From: Planctomycetaceae bacterium
GTDB lineage: Bacteria > Planctomycetota > Planctomycetia > Pirellulales > Pirellulaceae
Length of the DNA: 10,134 nt
Direction: 5' to 3'
Assembly: GCA_007124535.1 (NCBI GenBank)
Contig: SLEY01000600.1
Coordinates: 1-10,134, forward strand
How positions within the stretch are numbered: the stretch's first letter is position 1; each line of letters begins with the position of its first letter. The notes under the pieces are model-generated. The model saw only the letters and a program-made list of their open reading frames with translations, ran no database searches and had not been told where the DNA came from. Below, one piece after another: positions 1-6,987 of the stretch. Position numbers and translations under genes: made by a program.

Positions 1-662
1 CCCGGCAAGCGGAGTCCGCCGAATTTGTCGGCTTGCCAGCATTGGCCGGTGGTCAAGTCCAAGGCGGTCAACCAACCGTTTCCATAAACATGGGTGTCGA
101 TGCACTTCAAGTAACCCCAGTCCAAGACCTCGCCATTCTGCTGGGCCGTATGCCCCACGACGGCGATCTTACCCGAACGATGGGGGCCGGGCGGCATCTC
201 CGAAATCGCCTCCCAGCGCAAAAGTTCCGGGGGCTGCCGGCGCAACGGCAGATCCGGCCGGTAACTGGCATGCACAAAAAAGTGCCGCTTGCTCTCGTAC
301 CACGCCCGGCAGTTTCGCAGAAAATCCACATGTTCTGGCGGCATTTCGTCCGGAGCCTCGATGCCATACGAGGCCAGCGTCGCGTCGCCCCCCACCATCA
401 ACCAGTCGCCCAACAGATAATGATGCCCGGCGACGATCTGCAGCAGCAACTCGTCATGGTTCCCCAGAATGGGGATCAATCGGCAGCGATAGGACAGATC
501 GATCAGCGTTTCCAACGTCCCCAAGGTGTCCGGCCCCCGATCGACGTAATCCCCCAACGTAACCACGGTGTCTCCAGGGCGCGGTTCGGCCGCCTGCAAC
601 ACGGCACGCAGGGCGGGCGTACAGCCGTGAATGTCGCCAATCGCAATGATTCGCTCCGCCAT
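1..662 (-). CDS. PPP-family metallophosphoesterase (serine/threonine protein phosphatase-like), 3' end outside window
   Basis: Reading the minus strand from ATG 662-660 gives 220 residues with no stop before the window edge. All signature motifs of the PPP phosphoesterase family are in order: GDIHG (residues 9-13), GDYVDRG (37-43), GNHDE (67-71), a metal-ligand histidine in FFVHAS (H131) and GHT (170-172). A late IDTHVYGNGWLTAL segment (from 188) matches the usual DTG-x-VYGG-LTAL end of bacterial PPP enzymes. By family knowledge, two metal ions bound by these Asp, His and Asn residues hydrolyse phosphoesters, on phosphoproteins or on small molecules such as diadenosine tetraphosphate; the substrate cannot be told here. 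No signal peptide is seen, so it is probably cytoplasmic. Family members are typically about 220-250 aa, so little is missing. The gene diverges from the large gene starting at 1266. The ribosome binding site is weak (a GGAAGAGG stretch lies rather far upstream), leaving the start slightly uncertain. Confidence 0.93.
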   Translation of the reverse strand, partial: MAERIIAIGDIHGCTPALRAVLQAAEPRPGDTVVTLGDYVDRGPDTLGTLETLIDLSYRCRLIPILGNHDELLLQIVAGHHYLLGDWLMVGGDATLASYGIEAPDEMPPEHVDFLRNCRAWYESKRHFFVHASYRPDLPLRRQPPELLRWEAISEMPPGPHRSGKIAVVGHTAQQNGEVLDWGYLKCIDTHVYGNGWLTALDLTTGQCWQADKFGGLRLP

Positions 663-780
663 CAACGCCCCGCGTCCGCCTCTTCCGCGAAAAAACAACG
701 TGGAATCCTGCCGCTGTGACTGTCCAAATGTCTCGAAATCTCTCGTCCCGCGATCGCTCGCCATCCCACCGGTGAAGGGT

Positions 781-809
781 ATTCTAATGCCGCAAGCCAG
801 AATTGACAG
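781..809 (-). promoter_or_regulatory. Candidate sigma70 promoter for the phosphatase gene
   Basis: On the minus strand CTGTCA (809-804; 4 of 6 matches to TTGACA) is followed after 17 bp by TAGAAT (786-781; 5 of 6 matches to TATAAT). Transcription would start near 774, leaving a leader of about 110 nt before the phosphatase start at 662. The spacing is ideal but the -35 match is modest, and planctomycete promoters are not well characterised, so this is a weak call. Confidence 0.25.
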
Positions 810-838
810 GCCACCCACCCCAAAAGTGCCCCGCCACC

Positions 839-874
839 GTTGGAGTTCACGCTTTAGCGTGCGGCGTCATTCAT
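839..874 (+). repeat. Intergenic repeat, copy 1 (direct)
   Basis: These 36 bp are identical to 912-947. The centre, CACGCTTTAGCGTG (849-862), is a hairpin with a 6-bp perfect stem and TT at the tip. Identity stops exactly at both ends of the 36 bp (838 is C against G at 911; 875 is C against T at 948), so this is a discrete element and not a longer duplication. Confidence 0.85.
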
Positions 875-911
875 CACACCCGCTTACCATCGCCCCTCCG
901 GCCGGATGCAG

Positions 912-947
912 GTTGGAGTTCACGCTTTAGCGTGCGGCGTCATTCAT
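912..947 (+). repeat. Intergenic repeat, copy 2 (direct)
   Basis: This is an exact 36-bp copy of 839-874, lying 37 bp after its end. The hairpin core is at 922-935. With the inverted copy at 960-981 it can form a 22-bp perfect stem (914-935 with 960-981) around a 24-nt loop, in DNA as a cruciform or in RNA as a long hairpin. Confidence 0.85.
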
Positions 948-959
948 TGCCCGCACCCA

Positions 960-981
960 GCACGCTAAAGCGTGAACTCCA
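960..981 (-). repeat. Intergenic repeat, copy 3 (inverted, core only)
   Basis: The reverse complement of 960-981 matches the 22-bp inner part of copies 1 (841-862) and 2 (914-935). The 14 bp after the core in the direct copies are not conserved here. The right end of the element is therefore variable, which suits a family of dispersed elements better than a local tandem duplication. Confidence 0.8.
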
Positions 982-1063
982 GCGAACACCCTGAAATTTC
1001 CTGTCGGAGAGCCAGTAACAGGCTCTGGTAGACGCGGCGGAGAAAATCGGAGAGACTGGGGAA

Positions 1064-1198
1064 ATGGTGCCGCCCGAAAAACAACCGCCGGATCCCGTGG
1101 AGATGTTTCCGGAACGGTACTCCATGTTGGGGAAATCGGAATTGCGAGCGACGGTCACCGCCGACGGCCAAAACGACTTTCGCTTTGATTTGGAATGA
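1064..1198 (+). CDS. Possible small ORF of 44 aa, unrecognised, maybe a gene remnant
   Basis: ATG 1064 opens a 44-residue frame ending at TGA 1196-1198. The product is acidic and proline-rich near its start (MVPPEKQPPDPVEMF) and ends NDFRFDLE. Codon choice resembles the neighbouring genes. A GGAG (1049-1052) lies about 11 nt upstream, a little far for a ribosome binding site. The same frame continues upstream without a stop back to a TAA at 1016-1018, reading QALVDAAEKIGETG, which looks like an amphipathic helix. Just before the TAA it reads LSESQ. The stretch could thus be a short real gene or the 3' remnant of a larger decayed gene with an in-frame stop. I recognise no family. The stop lies 67 bp before the ATG of the next gene, with no overlap. 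Confidence 0.3.
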   Translation: MVPPEKQPPDPVEMFPERYSMLGKSELRATVTADGQNDFRFDLE

Positions 1199-1252
1199 CT
1201 TTCCGCTTGAACCCCCCGGTCGAATGCCCGGCTATACCGCAAACGGCCTAGC

Positions 1253-1257
1253 AGGAG
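1253..1257 (+). promoter_or_regulatory. Ribosome binding site fixing the start at 1266
   Basis: AGGAG lies 8 nt before ATG 1266. An earlier in-frame ATG at 1185 would add 27 residues, put polar and charged residues in front of the signal peptide, and overlap the small ORF ending at 1198. The ribosome binding site and the signal peptide both favour 1266. Confidence 0.8.
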
Positions 1258-1265
1258 AACGAACG

Positions 1266-4200
1266 ATGTCGAAACGAATGATGTGGGTACTGGTCGCCGG
1301 CCTGTTGGCAGCTTTTCCTGCTGCGGCCCGCTCGGATTCGGACGCTTGGCAAGCGGAACTCACCCGTTTGCGGGACGCGGCAGCTTCGCACCCGATCCTG
1401 CCCGCCGAGGATGCCGCCGGCGCGGTCGACGGCGTGATCCGCGGCCGATTCAGCTTCCACACCGGCCAGGATACCAATGCCTTTTGGCAGGTCGATTTGG
1501 GCGAGGTCCAGCCGCTGTCCCGAATCGTGATCTACAATACGCCGCATGTGCCGGAACGAGCTGCCGAACTGGCGGTGCGACTGTCGGACGATGGCCACAG
1601 CTGGCAACAGGTGTACCAGCACGAGGGGACCCCGTTTGTCGGTTCGACGGATGAGAAGCCGCTGGTCGTTCCCGTCGAGGACGAGCGTGCCCGGTTCGTA
1701 CGCATCCAGTTGCCGGGTACGAATTGGTTGCATTTGGACGAAGTCCAGGTGTTTGGCGAGGACGGCCAGACGAATATCGCATTACACCAGCCGGCGACAC
1801 AGAGCAGTACCAGTCGGTGGTCGACGCGTTCGATTCAGATCGAACGGGATCCGGAAGAGCAGGACGATCTCCAACTGGCTCGGCGGGCCCTGTCCCCGGT
1901 GTTGAACCAATTGGGCGCGCTCGATCCCGGCTTGCGCGAGGAGTTCGACGCCCTGATCGAGCAGCAGGCCGCGCTGGACGCCCCTGGCTGGTCCGATTTG
2001 TATGGCCGGGCGATGGCGCTTCGCCAGCGGATCCGCGCTGCGCGCGACGGTCTGGAACGGCTGAACCCGCGGGCCCTGCGGATGGCGATCGAGGATCTGT
2101 CGCGCAGCTTCCCCGAACGCTTCGATGGCTCGGCCGAACTCGCCCGGCTGGCCGAATTCGAAAATCGCCTTCCGGAAATGCGGGCGTCGCTGGAGACCGG
2201 CGAACCCGGCTCGCTGGAAGCCGCCGAGCAGGCGGTGGGGTTCCAACGCGAGGTGCTGCTGGCCAACCCGCTGCTGGACTTCGACGAACTGCTGGTCCTG
2301 CAGCGCAATCTGGGGGGTCAGGCGCGCCGGGCCATGGGGTCCGCCATCGGCTTGGCCGCCAACTTCCACGCCAATGACGCCGTGGCCGATTTCGGCTGGG
2401 ATAATCAGATCGTCCGCCTGAGTCACCTGCGGGGTCAACCGCAACGTGAAATCCTGTTCGAACCGGAGGGAGGCCGCATCGTGGCCGACCTGGTCCTGGA
2501 TTTCGACGCCCAGCGGCTGATGTTCGCCTCGATCGGCCACGACCAGCGAGCTTGGCGGATCTTCGAAATCGGTGTCGATGGGCAGAACCTGGTCCAGGTG
2601 ACACCGGACGACGGGTCGGATATCGCGCACTCGGACCCCTGCTACCTGCCCGACGGGCGGGTGATCTTCGCCTCCACCGCCAGCTACGTCGGGTTGCCCT
2701 GCGTATTCGGCAACGCCCCGATGGTCTGCCTGTACCGGCTGGATCGCGACACGGGCAAAGTCCGCCAATTGACCTTCGAACAGGACAGCGATTGGTCGCC
2801 GACCGTCACGAACAGCGGCCGCGTGATGTACCAGCGGTGGGAGTATTCCGACCTGCCCCATTCGAATTCGCGGTTCCTGTTCCACATGAATCCCGACGGG
2901 ACGCAGCAGATCGAGTATTTCGGCAGCGGGTCGTATTTCCCCCCCTCCTTCTTCTACGCACGGCCGATCCCCAACCATCCGTCGATGGTCGCGGGGATCG
3001 TCACCGGGCATCATGGCACCCACCGCTCCGGGCGCCTGCTGCTGGTCGATCCGGCTCGCGGGCGGTACGAGGCGGATGGCGTGGTGCAGGAAATCCCCGG
3101 CTGGAACCAGCCGGTCGAGCCGATCGTGGCGGACCGCATCGTGGATGGCGTCTGGCCCCAGTTCCTGCACCCGTACCCGCTGAGCAACAAGTATTTCCTG
3201 GTCGCCATGAAAGGCGGCTCGGATTCGCTGTGGGGGATCTATCTGGTCGACGTGTTCGACAATATCACCCTGATTGAGGAGATGGAGGGCGCCGCGTTGC
3301 TGCAGCCGATCCCTGTCCAGCCGCGTCCTCGCCCGCCGGTGTTGGTGGACCGCGTCGACCTGGACCGCGAGGACGCCGTGATCATGGTGGACGATGTGTA
3401 TCACGGTCCCGGCCTGGAGGGGATCCCGCGTGGCGAAGTCAAGCAGTTGCGGGTGGTCAGTTATTACTGGTCGTCCCGGGGGATGGGCGGATTGCTGGGC
3501 AGCATCGGCATGGACGGCCCGTGGGACATCAAGCGTGTGCTGGGAACGGTGCCGGTGGAAGCGGACGGTTCGGCTTCGTTCACGGTCCCGGCCAACAAGC
3601 CGTTCACGCTGTTGCCGTTGGATGCCGAAGGCAAGGCCCTGCAGATCAAGCGTACCTGGATGGTGGGCATGCCGGGCGAAGTGGTGGCCTGTGTCGGCTG
3701 CCACGACAACCAGAACACCGTCCCGCCGATCGGGCCGGCGTCGCTGGCCTCGCTGCGGCCGCCTTCGCAGATCGAGCCCTGGCACGGCCCGCCGCGCGGT
3801 TTCGCCTTTCACCGGGAAGTGCAACCCGTGTTGGATCGCAAGTGCGTCGGCTGCCATGACGGCCGTGCCGGTCCGGACGGGACGCCCTTGATCGACCTCC
3901 GCGGGACGGAGCAGATCACCGATTGGAACTCGCAGATCTCCGGCCGGGTGAATCCGCAGTACGGCGGGAAGTTCTCCGTCGCTTATGCCCATCTCCACCG
4001 CTACGTCCGCCGCCCCGGGATCGAGAGCGACATGCAGCTGCTGGTGCCGGGGGAATTCCATGCGGACACCACCGAATTGGTCCAGATGCTCCGCGACGGC
4101 CGCCACCATGGGGTGACGCTCTCCGCCGAAGAATGGGATCGGCTGATCACCTGGATCGACCTGAATACCCCCTACCACGGCACCTGGTCGGAGATCGTGG

Positions 4201-5252
4201 GGCCCGAGGCGGTCGAGCGGGTGATGCCGCGGCGGATGGAATTGAGTCGCAAGTACGCCAATATCGAAGTGGATTACGAGGCCATATGGGAACCGGAGCG
4301 CGAGCCGATCGAACCGGTTTTGCCCCCGCCGATCGACGGCCGGGCGGAACCGATCGAAGTGGCCGGCTGGCCCTTCGCCGCCGACGAAGCCCGGCGGCGC
4401 CAAGCGGACCATCCGCTGCCGCGCAAGACGATCGAATTGGGCGGCGGCGTCGACTTGGAACTGGTCTACATCCCGGCCGGCGAGTTCGTGATGGGGCCAG
4501 CCGCGGGGGAACCGGGCGAAGGCCCGCCCCGACACGCCCGCATCGACCGGCCGTTCTGGATGGGCCAGTTCGAAGTGACCAATGCCCAGTTCGCACGCTT
4601 CGACCCGCGACACGACAGCCGCTTGGAGTCGCGGCATGGCTACCAGTTCGGACGCTTGGGCTACCCCTTGAACGAACCCGAGCAACCGGTCGTGCGTGTC
4701 AGTTGGCGCCAGGCCTTGGACTTCTGCCGCTGGCTCAGCGAGCAGACGGGCTGGCACGTCACCCTGCCCAGCGAAGCCCAATGGGAATGGGCTTGCCGTG
4801 CCGGAAGCGAAACGCCCTTCTTCTTCGGCCCGGCGGACGCCGATTACTCGGACTTTGCCAATCTGGGCGACATCCGGCTGCGCGAATATGCGGCCTGCAC
4901 CGCCCGTGGCGGCTATACGCGGGCGGAAGTGATCGAGAACCCCGGCCCCTATGACGATTGGGTCCCCCGCGACGATCGCTTTGACGACGGCCACTTCCTG
5001 GCCGCTCCGGTGGGCAGCTATCAGCCCAATCCCTGGCAGCTGTACGATATGCATGGTAACGTCTGGGAATGGACCCGCAGCGCTACGGACCGCGGGCGCA
5101 AGATCGTCCGCGGCGGCTCGTGGCGCGATCGGCCCCACCGCGCGACCTCCGGCTTCCGCCTCGATTACCGGCCTTACCACCAGGTGTTCAACGTGGGCTT
5201 CCGCGTGATTGTCGAGGACCCGACCATCCAGCTGGGGATGGCCGACGAATGA
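1266..5252 (+). CDS. Exported multidomain di-heme protein: discoidin-like, HZS-alpha-like propeller, two CxxCH sites, FGE/SUMF1-like C-terminus
   Basis: The 1328-aa product starts with a signal peptide (MSKRMMWVLVAGLLAAF, cleavage near AAARS, residue 22). Then come an F5/8C (discoidin)-like sandwich (about 41-163; FWQVDLG, FVRIQLPG, LDEVQVFGE), a helical, charged region (about 180-355) and a TolB/PD40-type propeller (about 385-680; DPCYLPDGRVIFAST). A proline-rich PRPRPP hinge (686-691) leads into a part resembling the hydrazine synthase alpha-subunit middle domain. Two c-type heme sites follow: C809-VG-C812-H813 and C860-VG-C863-H864; the second sits in REVQPVLDRKCVGCHDG, typical of planctomycete cytochrome domains. 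The C-terminus (about 1066-1318) is an FGE/SUMF1 fold (YIPAGEFVMG, LPSEAQWEWACRAG, YDMHGNVWEW, VRGGSW). The catalytic Cys pair that active FGE carries after RGGSW is absent (RDRPHRA), so formylglycine generation is unlikely. A periplasmic or surface redox or binding role is inferred; the substrate is unknown. Hydrazine synthesis is not supported, as no beta or gamma subunit is nearby. Confidence 0.93.
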   Translation: MSKRMMWVLVAGLLAAFPAAARSDSDAWQAELTRLRDAAASHPILPAEDAAGAVDGVIRGRFSFHTGQDTNAFWQVDLGEVQPLSRIVIYNTPHVPERAAELAVRLSDDGHSWQQVYQHEGTPFVGSTDEKPLVVPVEDERARFVRIQLPGTNWLHLDEVQVFGEDGQTNIALHQPATQSSTSRWSTRSIQIERDPEEQDDLQLARRALSPVLNQLGALDPGLREEFDALIEQQAALDAPGWSDLYGRAMALRQRIRAARDGLERLNPRALRMAIEDLSRSFPERFDGSAELARLAEFENRLPEMRASLETGEPGSLEAAEQAVGFQREVLLANPLLDFDELLVLQRNLGGQARRAMGSAIGLAANFHANDAVADFGWDNQIVRLSHLRGQPQREILFEPEGGRIVADLVLDFDAQRLMFASIGHDQRAWRIFEIGVDGQNLVQVTPDDGSDIAHSDPCYLPDGRVIFASTASYVGLPCVFGNAPMVCLYRLDRDTGKVRQLTFEQDSDWSPTVTNSGRVMYQRWEYSDLPHSNSRFLFHMNPDGTQQIEYFGSGSYFPPSFFYARPIPNHPSMVAGIVTGHHGTHRSGRLLLVDPARGRYEADGVVQEIPGWNQPVEPIVADRIVDGVWPQFLHPYPLSNKYFLVAMKGGSDSLWGIYLVDVFDNITLIEEMEGAALLQPIPVQPRPRPPVLVDRVDLDREDAVIMVDDVYHGPGLEGIPRGEVKQLRVVSYYWSSRGMGGLLGSIGMDGPWDIKRVLGTVPVEADGSASFTVPANKPFTLLPLDAEGKALQIKRTWMVGMPGEVVACVGCHDNQNTVPPIGPASLASLRPPSQIEPWHGPPRGFAFHREVQPVLDRKCVGCHDGRAGPDGTPLIDLRGTEQITDWNSQISGRVNPQYGGKFSVAYAHLHRYVRRPGIESDMQLLVPGEFHADTTELVQMLRDGRHHGVTLSAEEWDRLITWIDLNTPYHGTWSEIVGPEAVERVMPRRMELSRKYANIEVDYEAIWEPEREPIEPVLPPPIDGRAEPIEVAGWPFAADEARRRQADHPLPRKTIELGGGVDLELVYIPAGEFVMGPAAGEPGEGPPRHARIDRPFWMGQFEVTNAQFARFDPRHDSRLESRHGYQFGRLGYPLNEPEQPVVRVSWRQALDFCRWLSEQTGWHVTLPSEAQWEWACRAGSETPFFFGPADADYSDFANLGDIRLREYAACTARGGYTRAEVIENPGPYDDWVPRDDRFDDGHFLAAPVGSYQPNPWQLYDMHGNVWEWTRSATDRGRKIVRGGSWRDRPHRATSGFRLDYRPYHQVFNVGFRVIVEDPTIQLGMADE

Positions 5253-5284
5253 ACGGGCGGGGAGCGGAGTCCCGGAAGTGGCAT

Positions 5285-5315
5285 GCCGCCGAATTCCCGG
5301 CAGTTCGGCGGCTTT
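5285..5315 (+). terminator. Candidate intrinsic terminator after the 1328-aa gene
   Basis: GCCGCCGAA (5285-5293) pairs perfectly with TTCGGCGGC (5304-5312) around a 10-nt loop, followed by TTT. It starts 33 bp after the stop codon of the large gene. The stem is strong but the T-run is only three bases, so termination may be weak or factor-assisted. Confidence 0.5.
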
Positions 5316-5376
5316 CGGCAATCCGCCCCCGCAAAGACCGGAGGCCGCCTCGGATTGACATCACGTTCGGTAGGAA

Positions 5377-5382
5377 AGGGAG
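5377..5382 (+). promoter_or_regulatory. Ribosome binding site of the Cys4/poly-Lys small gene
   Basis: AGGGAG ends 6 nt before ATG 5389. It is the main non-compositional evidence that this short frame is translated. Confidence 0.65.
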
Positions 5383-5388
5383 TTGTGG

Positions 5389-5544
5389 ATGAGTTGCCCG
5401 CTGTGTGATCGCGGCAAGTGTACCAAAGGCTGTCAGGACAAGAAGGCGCTGAAAAAGGCCAAGAAGAAAAGCAAGAAGTCCAAGAACCAGGACAAATCCG
5501 GCAAAAAAAAGAACAAGAAGAACAAAAAAAAGAACCCATCGTAG
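5389..5544 (+). CDS. Small Cys4/poly-lysine protein, 51 aa, function unknown
   Basis: ATG 5389 to TAG 5542-5544 encodes 51 residues in two parts. Residues 3-15 (CPLCDRGKCTKGC) hold four cysteines spaced C-x2-C-x4-C-x3-C, suited to binding one zinc ion or a small metal cluster. Residues 16-51 are almost wholly lysine, asparagine, serine and glutamine; 21 of the 51 residues are Lys, mixed as AAG and AAA. There is no signal peptide or membrane segment, so it is probably cytoplasmic, where such a basic tail would bind nucleic acid or ribosomes. The ribosome binding site is good. It sits alone between the terminator candidate of the upstream gene and the PQQ-like gene, with 158 bp to the latter. 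I recognise no named family; a zinc-knuckle-like RNA-binding protein is a guess. A competing plus-strand frame (5418-5603) that starts inside it has no comparable start signal. Confidence 0.7.
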   Translation: MSCPLCDRGKCTKGCQDKKALKKAKKKSKKSKNQDKSGKKKNKKNKKKNPS

Positions 5545-5552
5545 GGGGCGGT

Positions 5553-5591
5553 CCGAATCGGCAGGCAGCCGCGGTTCGGGAATCTTCCCGA
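5553..5591 (+). other. Overlapping hairpins downstream of the small Cys4/poly-Lys gene
   Basis: Two competing structures start 9 bp after the small gene's stop. CCGAA plus CGGC (5553-5562) can pair with GCCG and TTCGG (5568-5579) around AGGCA, with a small bulge. TCGGG (5576-5580) can pair with CCCGA (5587-5591) around AATCTT. There is no T-run, so these are not classical terminators; they might be a structured or processed 3' end. Confidence 0.25.
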
Positions 5592-5688
5592 CGCGACCAG
5601 TGACCGCGGTCCGGAGCCCCGGGGCGGAGCCGGTCGGATTTCACTTGCTTCCCGGGGCGCGCGCGTCCCGCGAGTTTCGTTGTTAGCC

Positions 5689-5694
5689 AAGGAG
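5689..5694 (+). promoter_or_regulatory. Ribosome binding site of the PQQ-like gene
   Basis: AAGGAG lies 8 nt before ATG 5703, a near-ideal site that settles the start. Confidence 0.75.
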
Positions 5695-5702
5695 AAACCA
5701 AG

Positions 5703-6971
5703 ATGAACCGCAGAGGTAGGGGAGTGCTGGCTGTCGTCGCGATCCTTGTGGCTGTTGCTGCAGCCGCGATGCGGGGTCCGGAAACCGCGCCTCCGTGTCG
5801 AGATGCCAGTTGGCCCGAATTTCACGGCCCGGAACGCACCAATCTGTCACCGGAAACCGATCTGTTGACGCGCTGGCCCGAGGGCGGTCCGCCCCGGGTC
5901 TGGACGTATGAAGATTGCGGTCGCGGGTTTTCCGGCGTCTCGGTCGCCGACGGGATGATCTTCACCGCAGGCAGTTTTGACGATACGGAACAAGTCCTGG
6001 CCCTGTGCCTGGACGGCCGTCTGCTTTGGAAGTCGCCCAGCGGCCCGGCTTGGACCCGCTCCAGCCCCGGCTCCCGCGCCACGCCCACCTGGAACGACGG
6101 CGTGGTCTACCACATGAACCCCAACGGCCACGTCGTGGCCTTCGTCGCCCGGACCGGCGAATCGCTGTGGTCCGTCGATCTGGTCGAACGCTTCGATGCC
6201 CGCTGGGGCGTGTGGGGACTGGCCGAAAACCTGGTCATCGAAGACGGCAAGGTGCTGTGCATGCCCGGCGGCTTCCACGGGCGCGTCGTCGCACTGGATA
6301 AGAAAACCGGCGAGACCGTGTGGGTCAATACGGACATCGAACACGTCGCCGCCTACTGCTCGCCCACCGTGATCGAACACCACGGCGTCCGACAATGGAT
6401 CAGTATGACCCAGCGATCCGTCGTCTCCGTCGACGTCCGGACCGGCGAACTGCTGTGGACGGTCCCCTTCGTCCCGCGTTCACCCCAAAACGCCCTCACA
6501 CCCGTCTACTCCGACGGCCATGTGTTCGTCGCCAGCGGTCACCGGTCGGGCGGAGCCCTGCTGAGCATCTCGGACGATTCCCGCGAGGCGAACGTCGTCT
6601 GGCATCACCACGATCTGGACAACTGCCACTCCGGTTCCATCCTATTGAATGGCAAACTGTTCGGCGCCGCTTGCCGCAACGGCGGAAAACAATTCTACTG
6701 CGTCGATTTCCTCACCGGGGAAACCTTGCAGGTCGATCACACGTTGGGAAAAGTCGGGTTGACTTCTGCCGAGGGCATGATCTACAGCCTGGGTTACCGT
6801 GGCACCGTTTCGTTACTGGACGTTACTTCGGACGGGTTCGAGATTGTCAGCCAGTTCGAACTGCCGCGACGGCCCCCGAACACGTACTTGGCCCACCCCG
6901 TCATTTGCGGAGGCCGGTTGTACCTCCGAGGCGAGGAGCGTCTGTACGCTTTTGATATCCGCAGACCGTAA
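5703..6971 (+). CDS. Exported PQQ-like beta-propeller repeat protein (BamB/alcohol dehydrogenase-like fold)
   Basis: The 422-aa product begins with an Arg-rich n-region and a hydrophobic stretch (GVLAVVAILVAVAAAA, about 7-22), a signal peptide or anchor. The mature part opens with WPEFHGPERTNLSPETDLLTRWP, the hallmark N-terminus of planctomycete PQQ-like propeller proteins. Blade motifs of the A-x-D-x-x-TG-E-x-x-W type follow: VAFVARTGESLWSVDL, VALDKKTGETVWV, VSVDVRTGELLWTVPF and YCVDFLTGETLQV, ending LYLRGEERLYAFDIRRP. By family knowledge this fold serves as a scaffold (BamB) or, with bound PQQ, as a quinoprotein dehydrogenase. I do not see a joined cytochrome domain or a clear PQQ-dehydrogenase active site, so enzyme activity is open. 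It lies between two exported heme-propeller genes transcribed the same way, so a shared periplasmic task is plausible but inferred. No lipobox is seen; Cys32 lies after the hydrophobic core in a proline context. Confidence 0.92.
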   Translation: MNRRGRGVLAVVAILVAVAAAAMRGPETAPPCRDASWPEFHGPERTNLSPETDLLTRWPEGGPPRVWTYEDCGRGFSGVSVADGMIFTAGSFDDTEQVLALCLDGRLLWKSPSGPAWTRSSPGSRATPTWNDGVVYHMNPNGHVVAFVARTGESLWSVDLVERFDARWGVWGLAENLVIEDGKVLCMPGGFHGRVVALDKKTGETVWVNTDIEHVAAYCSPTVIEHHGVRQWISMTQRSVVSVDVRTGELLWTVPFVPRSPQNALTPVYSDGHVFVASGHRSGGALLSISDDSREANVVWHHHDLDNCHSGSILLNGKLFGAACRNGGKQFYCVDFLTGETLQVDHTLGKVGLTSAEGMIYSLGYRGTVSLLDVTSDGFEIVSQFELPRRPPNTYLAHPVICGGRLYLRGEERLYAFDIRRP

Positions 6972-6987
6972 AGCAACCCGAACGCGC

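Larger units (their letters stand above)
663..1265. other. Divergent intergenic region with repeats
   Basis: This stretch of about 600 bp separates two divergently transcribed genes and should contain both promoters. It holds two direct copies and one inverted copy of a repeat with the core CACGCTTTAGCGTG (839-981), followed by a possible 44-aa reading frame (1064-1198). Apart from a weak minus-strand promoter candidate near 781-809 I found no convincing sigma70 site. On the plus strand TTGAAC (1207-1212) and TATACC (1233-1238) are 20 bp apart, which is too far. Longer frames through the repeats on either strand look non-coding. Confidence 0.6.

Noticed and set aside
33..719. Plus-strand 228-codon frame over the phosphatase
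   Set aside because: It is the complement of a minus-strand gene with all PPP phosphatase motifs and has no recognisable motifs itself.
839..947. Two 36-bp direct repeats with a 37-bp gap, matching CRISPR repeat and spacer lengths
   Set aside because: Only two repeats exist, a third copy is inverted and shortened, the repeat centre is a hairpin typical of dispersed intergenic elements, and no cas gene is in the window.
1185..1265. Upstream ATG at 1185 as the start of the 1328-aa protein
   Set aside because: It would precede the signal peptide with 27 polar residues and has no ribosome binding site, whereas AGGAG sits 8 nt before ATG 1266.
1782..5321. Very long antisense frame of about 1179 codons opposite the di-heme gene
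   Set aside because: Its translation is low-complexity and His/Arg/Gln-rich with no recognisable domain, and the plus strand has complete conserved domains. Long antisense frames are expected from G/C-biased third codon positions.
5355..5376. TTGACA (5355-5360) as the promoter of the small Cys4/poly-Lys gene
   Set aside because: The only -10-like sequence (TAGGAA, 5371-5376) is just 10 bp away, and nothing resembling TATAAT lies 16-18 bp downstream.
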